Positions 29,401-37,932 of a DNA stretch of 64,000 nucleotides are shown here, piece after piece. The stretch is from Deltaproteobacteria bacterium (GTDB lineage: Bacteria; Myxococcota_C; UBA6777), in the NCBI GenBank assembly GCA_002731275.1, contig PCBK01000030.1:160609-224608 (forward strand), given 5' to 3'. The notes under the pieces were generated by a model that worked only from the letters and a program-made list of their open reading frames with translations, ran no database searches and was not told where the DNA came from. The first letter of the stretch is position 1. Every line of letters starts with the position of its first letter. The position numbers and the translations under genes were made by a program.

Positions 29401-29640
29401 ACGAGATAAGACCTTCGGCTTCATCACCTTGATCACACGCTCAGGTTCACTCGCGAGATGAATGTGATGGGCGAGATAGATGTGCCCCATATTGCCTTCG
29501 TCGATCAATCTCTGAAAGCGATATTTTCCAGCCACCAACGTAAGCGGAAGTCGACACCTCGGACAGCTTCCCATTTCATGATGTCGGGGTTTAAGCGCGT
29601 TCTCACACTGTGGACATCGCTCCACCGGCTTCACATGCAC
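26431..29640 (-). CDS. zinc-ribbon Ser/Thr protein kinase with transmembrane helix and C-terminal TPR-like tail
   Basis: The 1069 residues start with a zinc ribbon (CPQC at 9-12 and CPRC at 26-29) fused directly to a Hanks-type kinase domain (about 40-320). Visible residues are Lys71 (VIKVMKP), the catalytic loop VVHRDLKPEN with Asp169, DFG at 191-193 and APEQ. The glycine loop is degenerate (IDEGNMGHIY, first Gly replaced by Asp). A disordered 500-residue acidic linker leads to one membrane helix (about 820-845), then Pro-rich sequence, a TPR-like pair (AIECYHKLLNQPN, VRLVLGQLYFRKG) and a very basic end. The GTG at 29640 is chosen: GAGAGG lies upstream and a promoter overlaps the alternative upstream TTG. 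Substrates are unknown. Confidence 0.88.
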   Translation of the reverse strand: MHVKPVERCPQCENALKPRHHEMGSCPRCRLPLTLVAGKYRFQRLIDEGNMGHIYLAHHIHLASEPERVIKVMKPKVLSRPGMSERFMREVRLTAALSRRNEHVVQIYDDFGEEPKLGYYYVMEYLRGQSLKKLLRPGEALSRELIFHIFRQLCQSIRAAHNEGVVHRDLKPENIFLVRRGEDPFFVKVLDFGIAKPLKRAIHTDLTQGAIGTPDYMAPEQCLNVEVDSRCDIYAMGVILYELFTGSTPFAYLGKDALLTMHAQVSELPESMLFRRPELNIPPEVDRIVLRALEKNPADRFASVEDFWRALDEYYPSELDVQQLVQHEEQSGTIDFHALSIEQSASELTAGTHQSATDEQAHQTPTSQEEEPLAEPPAVTFGEFQESGKFETFSVSSPRTPAQAFGGLGVAPHGVPPATMGDGDTQQIPILVAESTQQAGFDITQQVDADRTIKRDISQYKDVLARPKTPAPSSAFAGPGEHTLLDSQELDLPGEEMFETVSSQVGEADTALSRSPRRKSVHKPATQAYGRGFKPNTFAEPQLATQHDAEEYQDTSISMHTLPREAETQRPHAKQQTPPSFEESMLQVLGAPSKQTLGPAHSTGFEQPRPGTIDLTEDDMVNFLEEVADRHGSDEIAPLTADDLLEVVEEDNEDDQRSIPTKLTASPKRNALPDQTPPDEIAPMTLLDGDIDEPPPVSIPAELAKEKEDPLTALENEHGDGESSFIRQANEMLAMYEEAQVTGREPRMSSAQSAEDAGALLPDIDEEEEKETALFPLGQRDTPTPGQLKPQHMRGQADHRGASTMTPQAGDVQESGPQRKRRSPFLVSFYIGLFCTVIFAVGWTYWQSRGTPQVQSKSIPPPPELRKTNWEIDKKVGSLPVRNIPDTQPTPRRLKVPVQDAASPPEPDRLTPPESARTVPPRTRVAVAASGLEQQCKVFRLKRKLRSAIECYHKLLNQPNAPDDVRLVLGQLYFRKGRCRSPARRRRGLCRRSRGQLRKFLKRSPSGAPATKARWLIRQSLRGYRSRRRTPPRRPVVREPVVRKVPKRTPPEKRKKTDISGLKNLLMGP

Positions 29641-29695
29641 AACATTCGATCCTCTCGATAAAGAACTTCGCACTCTCGATGCACAAAACGAACTG

Positions 29696-29725
29696 ATTGT
29701 TTCAAAGCCACACACCCCTGTCAAG
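29696..29725 (-). promoter_or_regulatory. candidate promoter of the zinc-ribbon kinase
   Basis: TTGACA (29720-29725, minus strand) is a perfect -35 and AACAAT (29696-29701) lies about 18 nt downstream with four of six -10 bases. The predicted start about 50 nt ahead of the GTG at 29640 argues against a translation start further upstream. Confidence 0.5.
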
Positions 29726-29859
29726 CATCTTCTGCACAACGAACTTCTTGTGACTTTTCGTCGTTGGGATTATGCTTTCATTTCAAGCACCATTGCTTCA
29801 TACTCTTTTCACGTTCCAAACGATAAGTCTGCGATTCTATCGAGAAAGTAGAGGAGCCT

Positions 29860-30324
29860 ATGTCACGCCCAGCGATCCCCACATGGTTTTTTTCACTAGT
29901 CGTTGTACGTTTAGGGCATCGCTTCCTGATGGTCCGGGAAAATAAGCAGGGTTACTTGTGGTATCTTCCTGCAGGTCGCGTCGAGCCTGGAGAGAGTTTG
30001 ATCGAGGCCGCACGACGAGAAGCACTCGAAGAAGCAGGTATCCCCATCGTCATCGAAGGCATCGTACGCATCGAACACACCCCAGCCCAAGAAGGCTCAC
30101 GTGTGCGTGTGATTTTTGTCGCGCGTCCCATGGACGACTCGCTACCCAAAAAGTACGCAGATGAACACTCTCTGGAGGCCGCGTGGGTCACCCTCGAAGA
30201 TCTCGAGTACCTCCCCTTACGAGGTGAAGAGGTCAAACAACTCTTCTACTATATATCCAACGGCGCCCCCATCTACCCTCTTGAGCTGCTCGCATACGAA
30301 GGACAATCCCTGCCCTCACGCTAA
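29860..30324 (+). CDS. Nudix hydrolase
   Basis: The 154-residue protein carries a complete Nudix box from Gly39 to Gly60, GRVEPGESLIEAARREALEE, with the metal-binding Glu54, Glu57 and Glu58. Family members hydrolyse nucleoside diphosphates linked to another group, such as damaged nucleotides, ADP-ribose or dinucleoside polyphosphates; the substrate cannot be predicted. The ATG at 29860 has GAGGAG about 6 nt upstream. It is divergent from the kinase and converges on the SUV3-like helicase gene, whose stop is 30 nt away. Confidence 0.93.
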   Translation: MSRPAIPTWFFSLVVVRLGHRFLMVRENKQGYLWYLPAGRVEPGESLIEAARREALEEAGIPIVIEGIVRIEHTPAQEGSRVRVIFVARPMDDSLPKKYADEHSLEAAWVTLEDLEYLPLRGEEVKQLFYYISNGAPIYPLELLAYEGQSLPSR

Positions 30325-30354
30325 CACATCCAGAGAACACCTCTCGTGGAGAAC

Positions 30355-33015
30355 CTACCACGGCCTTTTTTGTCTGTGGCAAGACTCACACACTGCAAAC
30401 CGAAAATCGAACGGCAAACGCTCACTACACACCTTACACCGCCTGACAAGTCCACCTTCCAGCAGTGACCGGCTGATGTAATCGTTGAGGATCTCCTTGT
30501 ACGCCTCGGCCTTCTCGACCTGAAGAAAAGACTCACTGAAGCGATAGGAAAGCCAGCGATACAACGTCACGATCTTAACGTGTGTTTCGGCTTTTCGCAG
30601 TTCATTAGGGCTTCGAGCGTAGCCTTTGGTCATCCCTCGGATCAACCAAGACGGCAGCCGCGCCTCATGTCCCGACGTATACGCAAGCGCAAGATCGACA
30701 TGTGCGCGGACAACGGCGTAGGCTTTCAGATCGACAGGCGCACACACAAAGGCGTACTTTTCGGCCAACGTCGCATACTCCATCGGCTCTCTCAGCCGCT
30801 CCGCCAACTCGATCATCTCACCTGTCACCGCCGGCTTAAAGACGTCTTCAGAGAACCAGATCTCCTCCTGAAAGTATTCGAGGATAGAGACGAGATCGTC
30901 TGTATTGAGCAGCTCCGCGATCATCTCGATATGAAAGAGCAAGGGACGCACACTACACGGCCCAGTCAGCGCAGGCAGCTCCGACGACATCGCCTCTCGA
31001 ATGCGGTGCAAAGAGCGTTTTGTAAACGCTCCGACATAACCGCGTTTCTCGATCCCATACCGCCCAGCGCGCCCCGCGATTTGCTTAATATCAGTGTCTG
31101 CGAGCGGGAACGTTTTGCCTCCGTAACTCTTCGCCGTCTTCCAAAACAAAACTGTCCTGATGGGGAGATTGAGCCCCATACTGATCGCGTCTGTCGCCAC
31201 GAGGACATCCGACTGCTTTGCACGAAAACGACGCGCCTCCTCTCGCCGCACTTCTGGTGATAAACCACCATAGATCACTGAGACACGAAAGTCCGTCGAG
31301 CTTTCGATCTCCTGCTTCAGAGAGAGCACGTCTCGCCTGGAAAAACAGACGATCGCCGTCCCTGGTCGCAAATCATCAAGAGACGAGACCTCGTCGAGGA
31401 CTTCGAGTTCATTGAAGCGTGAAAATCGTCGAACCTGGAAAGACTCTCCCAGGTAATCTGCGATCTTTTGCACGATGGGGATCGCGTTGCTCGATCCTGT
31501 GAGTACGATCTTTTTCGCAGGAACACCGACCAATGCGTTCGTCCAGGCCCATCCTCGCTGCGATTCTCCGAGCATCTGGATCTCATCGATGACTGCTACG
31601 TCGACAGGTTCTTCGTAGTCGAGCATCTCGATCGTCGAAGAGACAAACGTCGCACCCTCTCTCATATCGCGCTCTTCACCTGTCAAAAAAGACGCCTCGA
31701 TCCCGCGCTCCAACAACGCCTCCTGACCTTCAAGCGCAAGCAAACGCAAGGGCGCGAGATACACACCACTCTGCCCTTTGGATAACTCATTCAACGAAGC
31801 GTGGGTCTTTCCGCTGTTGGTTGGACCACAGAAAAACAAGATCTCACGATCGAGCTCGCGCGCCTCTGGGAAGTAGTCGGCAAAATCACTCTGCTCTTCG
31901 TACACCTCTTCGAGCCGTTCACGTTGTTGCTCGGCCTCGATCCGCTCCTGTATATACGCCTCAGCATCTCTTACAAGCCGCAACAAGGCCTGCTTGCCCT
32001 TCTTGAATTTTTTCCCCTTCTTGGAACCTTGTAACAGGTCCGTCATTCTCTGCTCGTAGTATTCGATGATACCGTCGTCATCAAAGCCGGCTTCTGCAAG
32101 TTGTTGGTGAAGTTGGGCTTTTATCTCCCCCCAGAGATCTTGAAACTCCCCATAAAAATAATCTTTGAGCAAAGAGGAGCGCTTACGCTCTACGAGCTTC
32201 TCCTGACAATCCAAGCGGTATTTTTCGAGCTTTTTGCGGACATGTTTCTCCAGACGCTCTTGTGGGTCTTCTCCCTCTTTGAGTTGCCCATCACGGATGA
32301 GCGAGGAGACCTCTTGTACAGCAGCTCGAAGGTACTCATTGAGTTTATGTGTTTTGGCCAATTTGTAGAGCTCACCAAGCACATCTTGTGCAAAGCTCTC
32401 GATATCGATGAAGCCATACAGCTCTTCGCGTAGGCGACTGAGTTCTCTCTTTCGCTCTGCTTTGCGGTACAACCACTCCTTCTGACACCACGGGCAGTGA
32501 CACCCATCAAATGGAGGGATGCGGTTTTTAGCAAGGAGCGCACGAAACGCCTTGTGGGACTGTAGAACAGGCGTAAACTTGGGGATCGTCAACGCTGAGA
32601 GGTTGGATTCGCCGCAATAATTGGCAAACAGCAGGAACTCATCCTCAGTCAACGTGCCCCACTTTTTCTCAGCGAGCGTGAGGAGTTTTTTTTGCTTATC
32701 GAGGCGTCGTTGTTGTCGTTTTGTCTCTCGTGCACGCTGCTCTTTTGTTCGCTTCGCCCGTTTTTGCCGGACGTCCTCTGCGAGCTGTTCGAGCGTGGGG
32801 AAGTCCGAGGTCTTGATAAAGATCTCCCCTTGTTGCCCTTCAAAAGGCACTTCCCAGTCATCGCGAGAAGGAACATTACGTAGCAGTAAAAAGCCCTCCT
32901 CCTCAGCGCGCTCTGTATTTTCGAGCATCACGGACATCAGCCCACCGTAGATCGGTATGGGATGGATTTGTTGAAGATATTCGGGATGGATTTGATGAAA
33001 GAGTGGATGTGACAT
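30355..33015 (-). CDS. SUV3-like ATP-dependent RNA helicase
   Basis: This 886-residue SF2 helicase resembles the mitochondrial degradosome helicase SUV3. The core has Walker A (397-404, GPTNSGKT), the DEIQ box (477-480, VAVIDEIQMLGE), TGSSNA as motif III, VATDAISMGLN as motif V and QIAGRAGRYG as motif VI. The C-terminal part has the SUV3-type segment (VCAPVDLKAYAVVRAHVDL) and ends with a zinc-finger-like pair (CKVCSERLPF and CESCHRQ). Residues 1-390 are an extra helical, highly charged extension with a CHCPWC motif at 172-177. No exonuclease gene is adjacent. The ATG has GAGG close upstream. Confidence 0.88.
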   Translation of the reverse strand: MSHPLFHQIHPEYLQQIHPIPIYGGLMSVMLENTERAEEEGFLLLRNVPSRDDWEVPFEGQQGEIFIKTSDFPTLEQLAEDVRQKRAKRTKEQRARETKRQQRRLDKQKKLLTLAEKKWGTLTEDEFLLFANYCGESNLSALTIPKFTPVLQSHKAFRALLAKNRIPPFDGCHCPWCQKEWLYRKAERKRELSRLREELYGFIDIESFAQDVLGELYKLAKTHKLNEYLRAAVQEVSSLIRDGQLKEGEDPQERLEKHVRKKLEKYRLDCQEKLVERKRSSLLKDYFYGEFQDLWGEIKAQLHQQLAEAGFDDDGIIEYYEQRMTDLLQGSKKGKKFKKGKQALLRLVRDAEAYIQERIEAEQQRERLEEVYEEQSDFADYFPEARELDREILFFCGPTNSGKTHASLNELSKGQSGVYLAPLRLLALEGQEALLERGIEASFLTGEERDMREGATFVSSTIEMLDYEEPVDVAVIDEIQMLGESQRGWAWTNALVGVPAKKIVLTGSSNAIPIVQKIADYLGESFQVRRFSRFNELEVLDEVSSLDDLRPGTAIVCFSRRDVLSLKQEIESSTDFRVSVIYGGLSPEVRREEARRFRAKQSDVLVATDAISMGLNLPIRTVLFWKTAKSYGGKTFPLADTDIKQIAGRAGRYGIEKRGYVGAFTKRSLHRIREAMSSELPALTGPCSVRPLLFHIEMIAELLNTDDLVSILEYFQEEIWFSEDVFKPAVTGEMIELAERLREPMEYATLAEKYAFVCAPVDLKAYAVVRAHVDLALAYTSGHEARLPSWLIRGMTKGYARSPNELRKAETHVKIVTLYRWLSYRFSESFLQVEKAEAYKEILNDYISRSLLEGGLVRRCKVCSERLPFDFRFAVCESCHRQKRPW

Positions 33016-33064
33016 GGTCCTCGTGTTCCCCCTTGTCGCGATGTATAACGGCCAAAAAAATACG

Positions 33065-34117
33065 CTACTGAAAGGAGCCTAGTGCCCGTGAGGTGGAGAG
33101 CTGCAGGGTGAGGTCTAGACGAGTTGACGTTGGGGTAGTTGATGGAGCCTTTGGTTGCATGGCCAGCATCACAACACCCGCGACAACCCCTCCAACACCA
33201 ACGCCAAGGACGACCCATCCGATGAGGTTTTGTGTTTTGGCCAGCTCTGTGAGCTGACCGATCTGTTTTGTATTTTCGGGAGAAGGCTGCTCGTTGAGCA
33301 GCGCGTCCCGCTCCCCCTGTGTCCCGACAACCGACCAACCAACAACGCCAGCCCCTCCAAGGGTGACGACAGCTCCAACAGACATGACAATCAGTGGGAC
33401 AGGACTGCTCTTCGGTGGAGCGGGACGCCTTACAGGTGGCTCACGTCGTTCAGGCGTCTTCGCGACAGTGCGTTTCTTGGCGGGAGGCTGAAATGTAATC
33501 ACTTTAGGGACTGAGGCTTCCATATTGACGGCCTTTGCAGAAGCAGGTGTCCCTGGATAGGTGACGAGGACGGTGTAGGTGCCTGGACGTAGCTTTTGGT
33601 TGAGCGTCCCGACACCTTCGGATTTCCACTGGAACCCAATGACCTGGATCTTGGCTTTCAAGTGACCGGAGACCACGGTCAGGTTTGTATAGCCGATACT
33701 ATCGACAAGTCCTGTCTTCATGGTCTTCGCGATATTGCGCTGTGATGAGTTGACGTACAACTTCTTGTCGATATAAGAGTCGAGGAGTTTAACGCCTTTC
33801 TCACGAAGGTAATTGGCTTTTCCGATTTTTTTCTCTTGGTTGGCTGCACGTTTGAGCGCGACAACGGCGTTTCGCAACCACACGCCAGCCTTGATACGAT
33901 CTTCCTCGGAGGCCTTTGGATCGACGCTCAAAACAAGTCGCTGGAAACAGTCAGCAGAGCGCTCGTACTGCTTCTTTTGAAAATATCGTTTACATACACG
34001 GTCAGTTGCAGCGTCCGCATGCCGATAAGACCACCCATCCTCCACATTGCCTCCATAAGGCCCGACAAAAATGCCGACAAACAACAGACTGATCAAAAAC
34101 GTACGAAAGACAAACAT
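33065..34117 (-). CDS. secreted or membrane PEGA-like protein
   Basis: The 350-residue product has an N-terminal signal sequence (about 1-22), a helical region with TPR-like character (RVCKRYFQKKQYERSADCFQ), then a beta-rich PEGA-like segment (KLRPGTYTVLVTYPGTPASAK, split across strands), a Pro/Arg-rich linker and two hydrophobic helices (SVGAVVTLGGAGVVGW and LGVGVGGVVAGVVMLA). PEGA modules typically bind surface layers or partner sensors. The ATG at 34117 has AAGG 9 nt upstream, better than an ATG three codons earlier. It sits between the SUV3-like helicase and the second kinase, all on the minus strand. Confidence 0.8.
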   Translation of the reverse strand: MFVFRTFLISLLFVGIFVGPYGGNVEDGWSYRHADAATDRVCKRYFQKKQYERSADCFQRLVLSVDPKASEEDRIKAGVWLRNAVVALKRAANQEKKIGKANYLREKGVKLLDSYIDKKLYVNSSQRNIAKTMKTGLVDSIGYTNLTVVSGHLKAKIQVIGFQWKSEGVGTLNQKLRPGTYTVLVTYPGTPASAKAVNMEASVPKVITFQPPAKKRTVAKTPERREPPVRRPAPPKSSPVPLIVMSVGAVVTLGGAGVVGWSVVGTQGERDALLNEQPSPENTKQIGQLTELAKTQNLIGWVVLGVGVGGVVAGVVMLAMQPKAPSTTPTSTRLDLTLQLSTSRALGSFQ

Positions 34118-34205
34118 GCACACCATCCTTCATTATCGAGAGGTGGAACAAGAAGGCAAAGATTGAATGAGTGTATCCAATATATGGGCGAGAGACAAGG
34201 TCTTT

Positions 34206-36545
34206 TCAGGGCGCAAAAGAGGCACAGTAGGAAAGAGAAGAGACACCGAGTCCATCAGGATCATCCTCAGCAAGTTTCCACTTCACCTTGCGAGCAGTGG
34301 AAGGCCTCATAGAGTGGACACAAGGCTGAAATCCACCGAGACTGATATGTACCTTGAATGTCCCCTGGCTCTTGGGCACACGGAAACAAAAGAGAGAGCC
34401 TTTTCTCACAACTTTACACCCTGCACACCGACGGATTTTAACACGAGGGCGACCAGAAGATGGCTTGCTCAGACGTCCTTCAAGCCAGATGTGAGAGGCA
34501 GTGTCTTCACCGCAAGCCCCCTTTCTTCGTGCAACACGCCGTACCACAACTCGACGACGTCTCACACGCCTTCGTCTCACACGCCTTCGTCGCACACGAC
34601 GTCTCAACACCCGGCGTTTGACGCTCCTACGACGCTTGATGACTCTACGGCGTAGGGGGGTAGGCTTCTTCATCTTTACGTCAGGCACGACCACGGCCTT
34701 TTTCTCATCAGGCGCACCTGCATCGGTCGTCACTTCACGATGTGCCGGTACAGGTATAGGTTCAGTTGTCTTGCGCTTGGGAGGCACGTTGACGAGTGTT
34801 TTCGCCCCTGCATCATCCGAAGGTTTGGTGTGTTGGTTTGTAAAGACACCAAACCACCACGCTGCACCGCTGAGCGATACCAACAAAAAGAACAAGACGA
34901 TCCCAAACAGCACCTTTGTGCTCTTGTTTGATGGAGCTTCCACTTCGTGGGGCACGACGCTCCTACTGCCAGAGGGGGGCTCTTGGATGTCTTCCCTTGC
35001 ATCATCGGCCTCCATCTCGAATGGCAGCGGCGCCTCCTCTATTTGGGACCAATGAACGGGGACATTCTCACCGGGCAACCTACGCCCCGTCGCATCGAAG
35101 CGCATACTGTCGCTGCTATGATCAATTTGACTACTGATCACGGAGGACTCGCTCTCTTCACTCAGAAGATCGCCCGTTGCGAGAAGTTGGCTCTCATCTC
35201 GATCGAGCTCGGGTCTAGCTTGAAGCGCAATACGTGGGGAGTGTGACGCAGATTCTCGATCGAGTTGATCTTGATGTTGAAGGGCTTTCTTCAACAGCTC
35301 CCAATAGCTTTTTGCATCGGGAGGTCTCGCAGCTGGGTTCTTGGCAAACGCATGACGCAAGAAGTTGTCCAAGAGAGGAGACCATCTTTTGTGCGGTACG
35401 ACCTCAGAAGGCCTCCGAGGCATCGTGTGAATTTGGTGGTAGATGATGTTCATTGCGTTTTTACCACCGAAAGGAACGCGGCCTGTGAGCATGCGATAGA
35501 GAATGATCGTCAGAGAGTAAAGATCTGAGCGGCCGTCGAGCTCGTGCATTCCTTGGGCCTGCTCTGGAGACGCAAATTTGGCCGTCCCAAGGTATGTGCC
35601 ATCACGTGTAATGGACTCCATGTCGTGGGAGAGTGCGGCAATACCAAAGTCGATCAGCTTGACCTTCTCCGTGCCAAACTCATCTTCGAGCAAGAAGATG
35701 TTACCGGGTTTGAGGTCGCGGTGGATGACGCCTTTGCGGTGGACATAGCCGAGAATGTCACAGATCTGCTCCATGAAGGACATGATCCTGGGCATGGTAA
35801 AGACTTCTTTGGCTTTCAGGCGCTTTTGCAGGTTTTTGCCGTCGAGGTACTCCATGACGAGGTAAAAACCGTGTTCTGGCAACATCCCAAAGTCCGCGAG
35901 CTGCACAATCCCTTCATGCCGCAACTGGGCGAGCGCACGAGCTTCACGTTGGAAACGCTTGACGATTTCGGGTTGTGTGCCTTGGTTGAGGTGTAGGACT
36001 TTGATCGCAAAGAATTCTTCGAGATAAATTTGTCTGGCACGATAAACAGCCCCAAACCCCCCACGCCCGATGCGCTCCTCGATCATAAAGTTACCGACGA
36101 GTTGTCCAATGAGAGGATCGGGAGGGGTGTTCTCTTCGATCTGTGCAGAGATATCGACACCAGATTGGTTTGCGAGATCGTCACTTGCGAGTGAGATTGC
36201 CATCGACTCGCTGTTTGAGGAGATCATGGAGTCGTCTTGCAGTTGAATCTTCGAAGCGCTGGAGTGCATTTGGACGCTACTGGAGAGAGAGTCATCCTCA
36301 ACCTTGGGAGGGTGTTTTTGTTTGGGCAGTGGCGTTGTCTTTTTTGTTGGCGGTACAGGCCTTGCAATCATGGGGTTCAGATCTTGGGGTTCGATGCTGA
36401 GGGTGTGTGGGGTGGACCTGACAGGTTTCGAGGCTGAAAGGTCCTCTTGTGATGCAGAGCCAGGTGCGTGTTTGTCATGACCAGGCGAGGAGTTTTTTGT
36501 ATTGGACATGTGTGCCAGAGCGTCCTTTTCGATCGATCGATTCAT
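34206..36545 (-). CDS. transmembrane Ser/Thr protein kinase with Arg-rich extracytoplasmic region
   Basis: The 779 residues have a disordered N-terminal 145 residues rich in Ser and Pro, a kinase domain (about 152-425) with RIGRGGFGAVYRA, Lys182 (FAIKVLH), the catalytic loop VIHRDLKPGN with Asp277, DFG at 299-301 and ASPEQ, then a linker and one membrane helix (about 545-567, LFGIVLFFLLVSLSGAAWWF). Beyond it lies a run of Arg/Val repeats (about 640-685) encoded by tandem 15-nt repeats, and a small beta-rich, Cys-containing end (GTFKVHISLGGFQPC). The intact kinase motifs imply activity. It is 89 nt from the PEGA-like gene and may be co-transcribed with it. Confidence 0.9.
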   Translation of the reverse strand: MNRSIEKDALAHMSNTKNSSPGHDKHAPGSASQEDLSASKPVRSTPHTLSIEPQDLNPMIARPVPPTKKTTPLPKQKHPPKVEDDSLSSSVQMHSSASKIQLQDDSMISSNSESMAISLASDDLANQSGVDISAQIEENTPPDPLIGQLVGNFMIEERIGRGGFGAVYRARQIYLEEFFAIKVLHLNQGTQPEIVKRFQREARALAQLRHEGIVQLADFGMLPEHGFYLVMEYLDGKNLQKRLKAKEVFTMPRIMSFMEQICDILGYVHRKGVIHRDLKPGNIFLLEDEFGTEKVKLIDFGIAALSHDMESITRDGTYLGTAKFASPEQAQGMHELDGRSDLYSLTIILYRMLTGRVPFGGKNAMNIIYHQIHTMPRRPSEVVPHKRWSPLLDNFLRHAFAKNPAARPPDAKSYWELLKKALQHQDQLDRESASHSPRIALQARPELDRDESQLLATGDLLSEESESSVISSQIDHSSDSMRFDATGRRLPGENVPVHWSQIEEAPLPFEMEADDAREDIQEPPSGSRSVVPHEVEAPSNKSTKVLFGIVLFFLLVSLSGAAWWFGVFTNQHTKPSDDAGAKTLVNVPPKRKTTEPIPVPAHREVTTDAGAPDEKKAVVVPDVKMKKPTPLRRRVIKRRRSVKRRVLRRRVRRRRVRRRRVRRRRVVVRRVARRKGACGEDTASHIWLEGRLSKPSSGRPRVKIRRCAGCKVVRKGSLFCFRVPKSQGTFKVHISLGGFQPCVHSMRPSTARKVKWKLAEDDPDGLGVSSLSYCASFAP
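34556..34605 (-). repeat. 15-nt tandem repeats inside the kinase gene
   Basis: Three to four copies of a 15-nt unit close to CTTCGTCTCACACGC run in tandem and encode the RRRVR repeats of the kinase C-terminal part. Copy number could vary by slippage without breaking the frame. Confidence 0.7.
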
Positions 36546-36716
36546 CTTGAGATTGCGTCCTTATCGATCGCAACCTTCCACATATGATCATCATCTTGCA
36601 CAAAATGCAAAAAAAGGACAAGTGCCCACAGTGGAGCAATGAAATGTAAATGAGTGGAAGTGTTTGGGGATATTGTCGGCTTGAAGCCATGAAGAGAGAG
36701 GAGTCAGGGGAAGGAA

Positions 36717-37676
36717 TCAGTCCGTAGTGCCGCCATCAGCAGTTGTTTTTTCGGGGGTCGGCTCGGGCTGTACGGGACATTTCCCGTTGGTGCAGGTGCC
36801 GCCACCGGGGCAGTTATCAATCACACCATCACAGTCATCATCTTGACCGTTACATGTTTCAGTCGTTGGTGCGACTTCGCCCTTACAGAACTCTTTTCCG
36901 TCCGAATCACAAGAGGTGACTCCGGCCTTACAGCTTCCGTTACCGAGTGAGCCAGAGCTACCGGAGTAGCATGGGTTTTGCTCGATGTTGTCGACGCGGC
37001 CATCACAGTCATTGTCTTTTTGGTCGCAGACTTCTGGAGCGCCTGGGTAGATGGTTTTGTCTTTGTCGTTACAGTCACGATCTGCGGGGTATTTGTCGCC
37101 ATCGCTGTCTTCGAGCTTGACACATGTACCTTCACGACAGAAGAAGCCTGTTCCACAATCGGGATTACAGATTTTTTCGCAGATTCCTTCGTTACATCGT
37201 TCGCCGTCACCACAAGCGGGGACACAGATCTTTTGGCAAACACCTTCATCACAGACGTAGCCAAATTGTGGACAGGGGGGAATACACTCTTCTCGCAACA
37301 CACATTGCCCACGTGAGCAGATGAAACCATCTTTGCATGTCTCTTTACAGGGGAGCGAGATACATTTGCCGTTGTCGCAAATCTCTCCTTCCTGACATGC
37401 GATGGTGCACTCGATGGGTTGTTTGTTTCCTTCTTCGACACGAAGTTCACACTTGGGTTTGCCATCGACGACTTTGCAGATCTCGTCGGTGAGACAAGCA
37501 GGATCACAGAAGAGCTCAGTCTTCACACACCCTTGGCTTGCGGTGTACTCATATCCGGGTCCACAGGTGTAAGGTCTTTTCTGTTGATCCAGGTTATTCC
37601 CACAGTGGATTGTGGCGATAGCCATAAGAAACAAAGATATACTTGTAATTGCGATTCTCATTGATGATGAAACCAT
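36717..37676 (-). CDS. Cys-rich lipoprotein with MopE-like metal-binding repeats
   Basis: The 319-residue protein has an N-terminal export signal with a lipobox-like Cys25 (ATIHC). Residues 38-190 hold a series of EGF/follistatin-like CxxxC repeats (for example CDPACLTDEIC, CIPPCPQFGYVC, CNPDCGTGFFC). The C-terminal half has two MopE-type calcium/metal-binding motifs: DCNDKDKTIYPGAPEVC followed by DNDCDG, and TCNGQDDDCDG. Such motifs are widespread in surface lipoproteins of Myxococcota. The ATG at 37676 has AGGAAAAGGG upstream. It probably sits on the outer surface; ligand unknown. Confidence 0.85.
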   Translation of the reverse strand: MVSSSMRIAITSISLFLMAIATIHCGNNLDQQKRPYTCGPGYEYTASQGCVKTELFCDPACLTDEICKVVDGKPKCELRVEEGNKQPIECTIACQEGEICDNGKCISLPCKETCKDGFICSRGQCVLREECIPPCPQFGYVCDEGVCQKICVPACGDGERCNEGICEKICNPDCGTGFFCREGTCVKLEDSDGDKYPADRDCNDKDKTIYPGAPEVCDQKDNDCDGRVDNIEQNPCYSGSSGSLGNGSCKAGVTSCDSDGKEFCKGEVAPTTETCNGQDDDCDGVIDNCPGGGTCTNGKCPVQPEPTPEKTTADGGTTD

Positions 37677-37932
37677 CCCTTTTCCTATCCTCTCAAATCA
37701 TTCACTACATACATGTCATCGGGTCATAGGCTCCGGGTACGTCGAAAACAAACACAAACAGGAAGAACCCGGAATTGACAGAATGAAGGACTGACGCGTT
37801 TAGTAGAAGCGTTTTGCATATACAGAATTTTGTCCATTGGTGCAAGATCTTTCGCAAAGAACTATCCTTTTTCAAGGGCAAAAAATCGTGAAAAATCGAA
37901 TGTCGAGTTGTTTTTTCTGCGGACAAGAGGGT

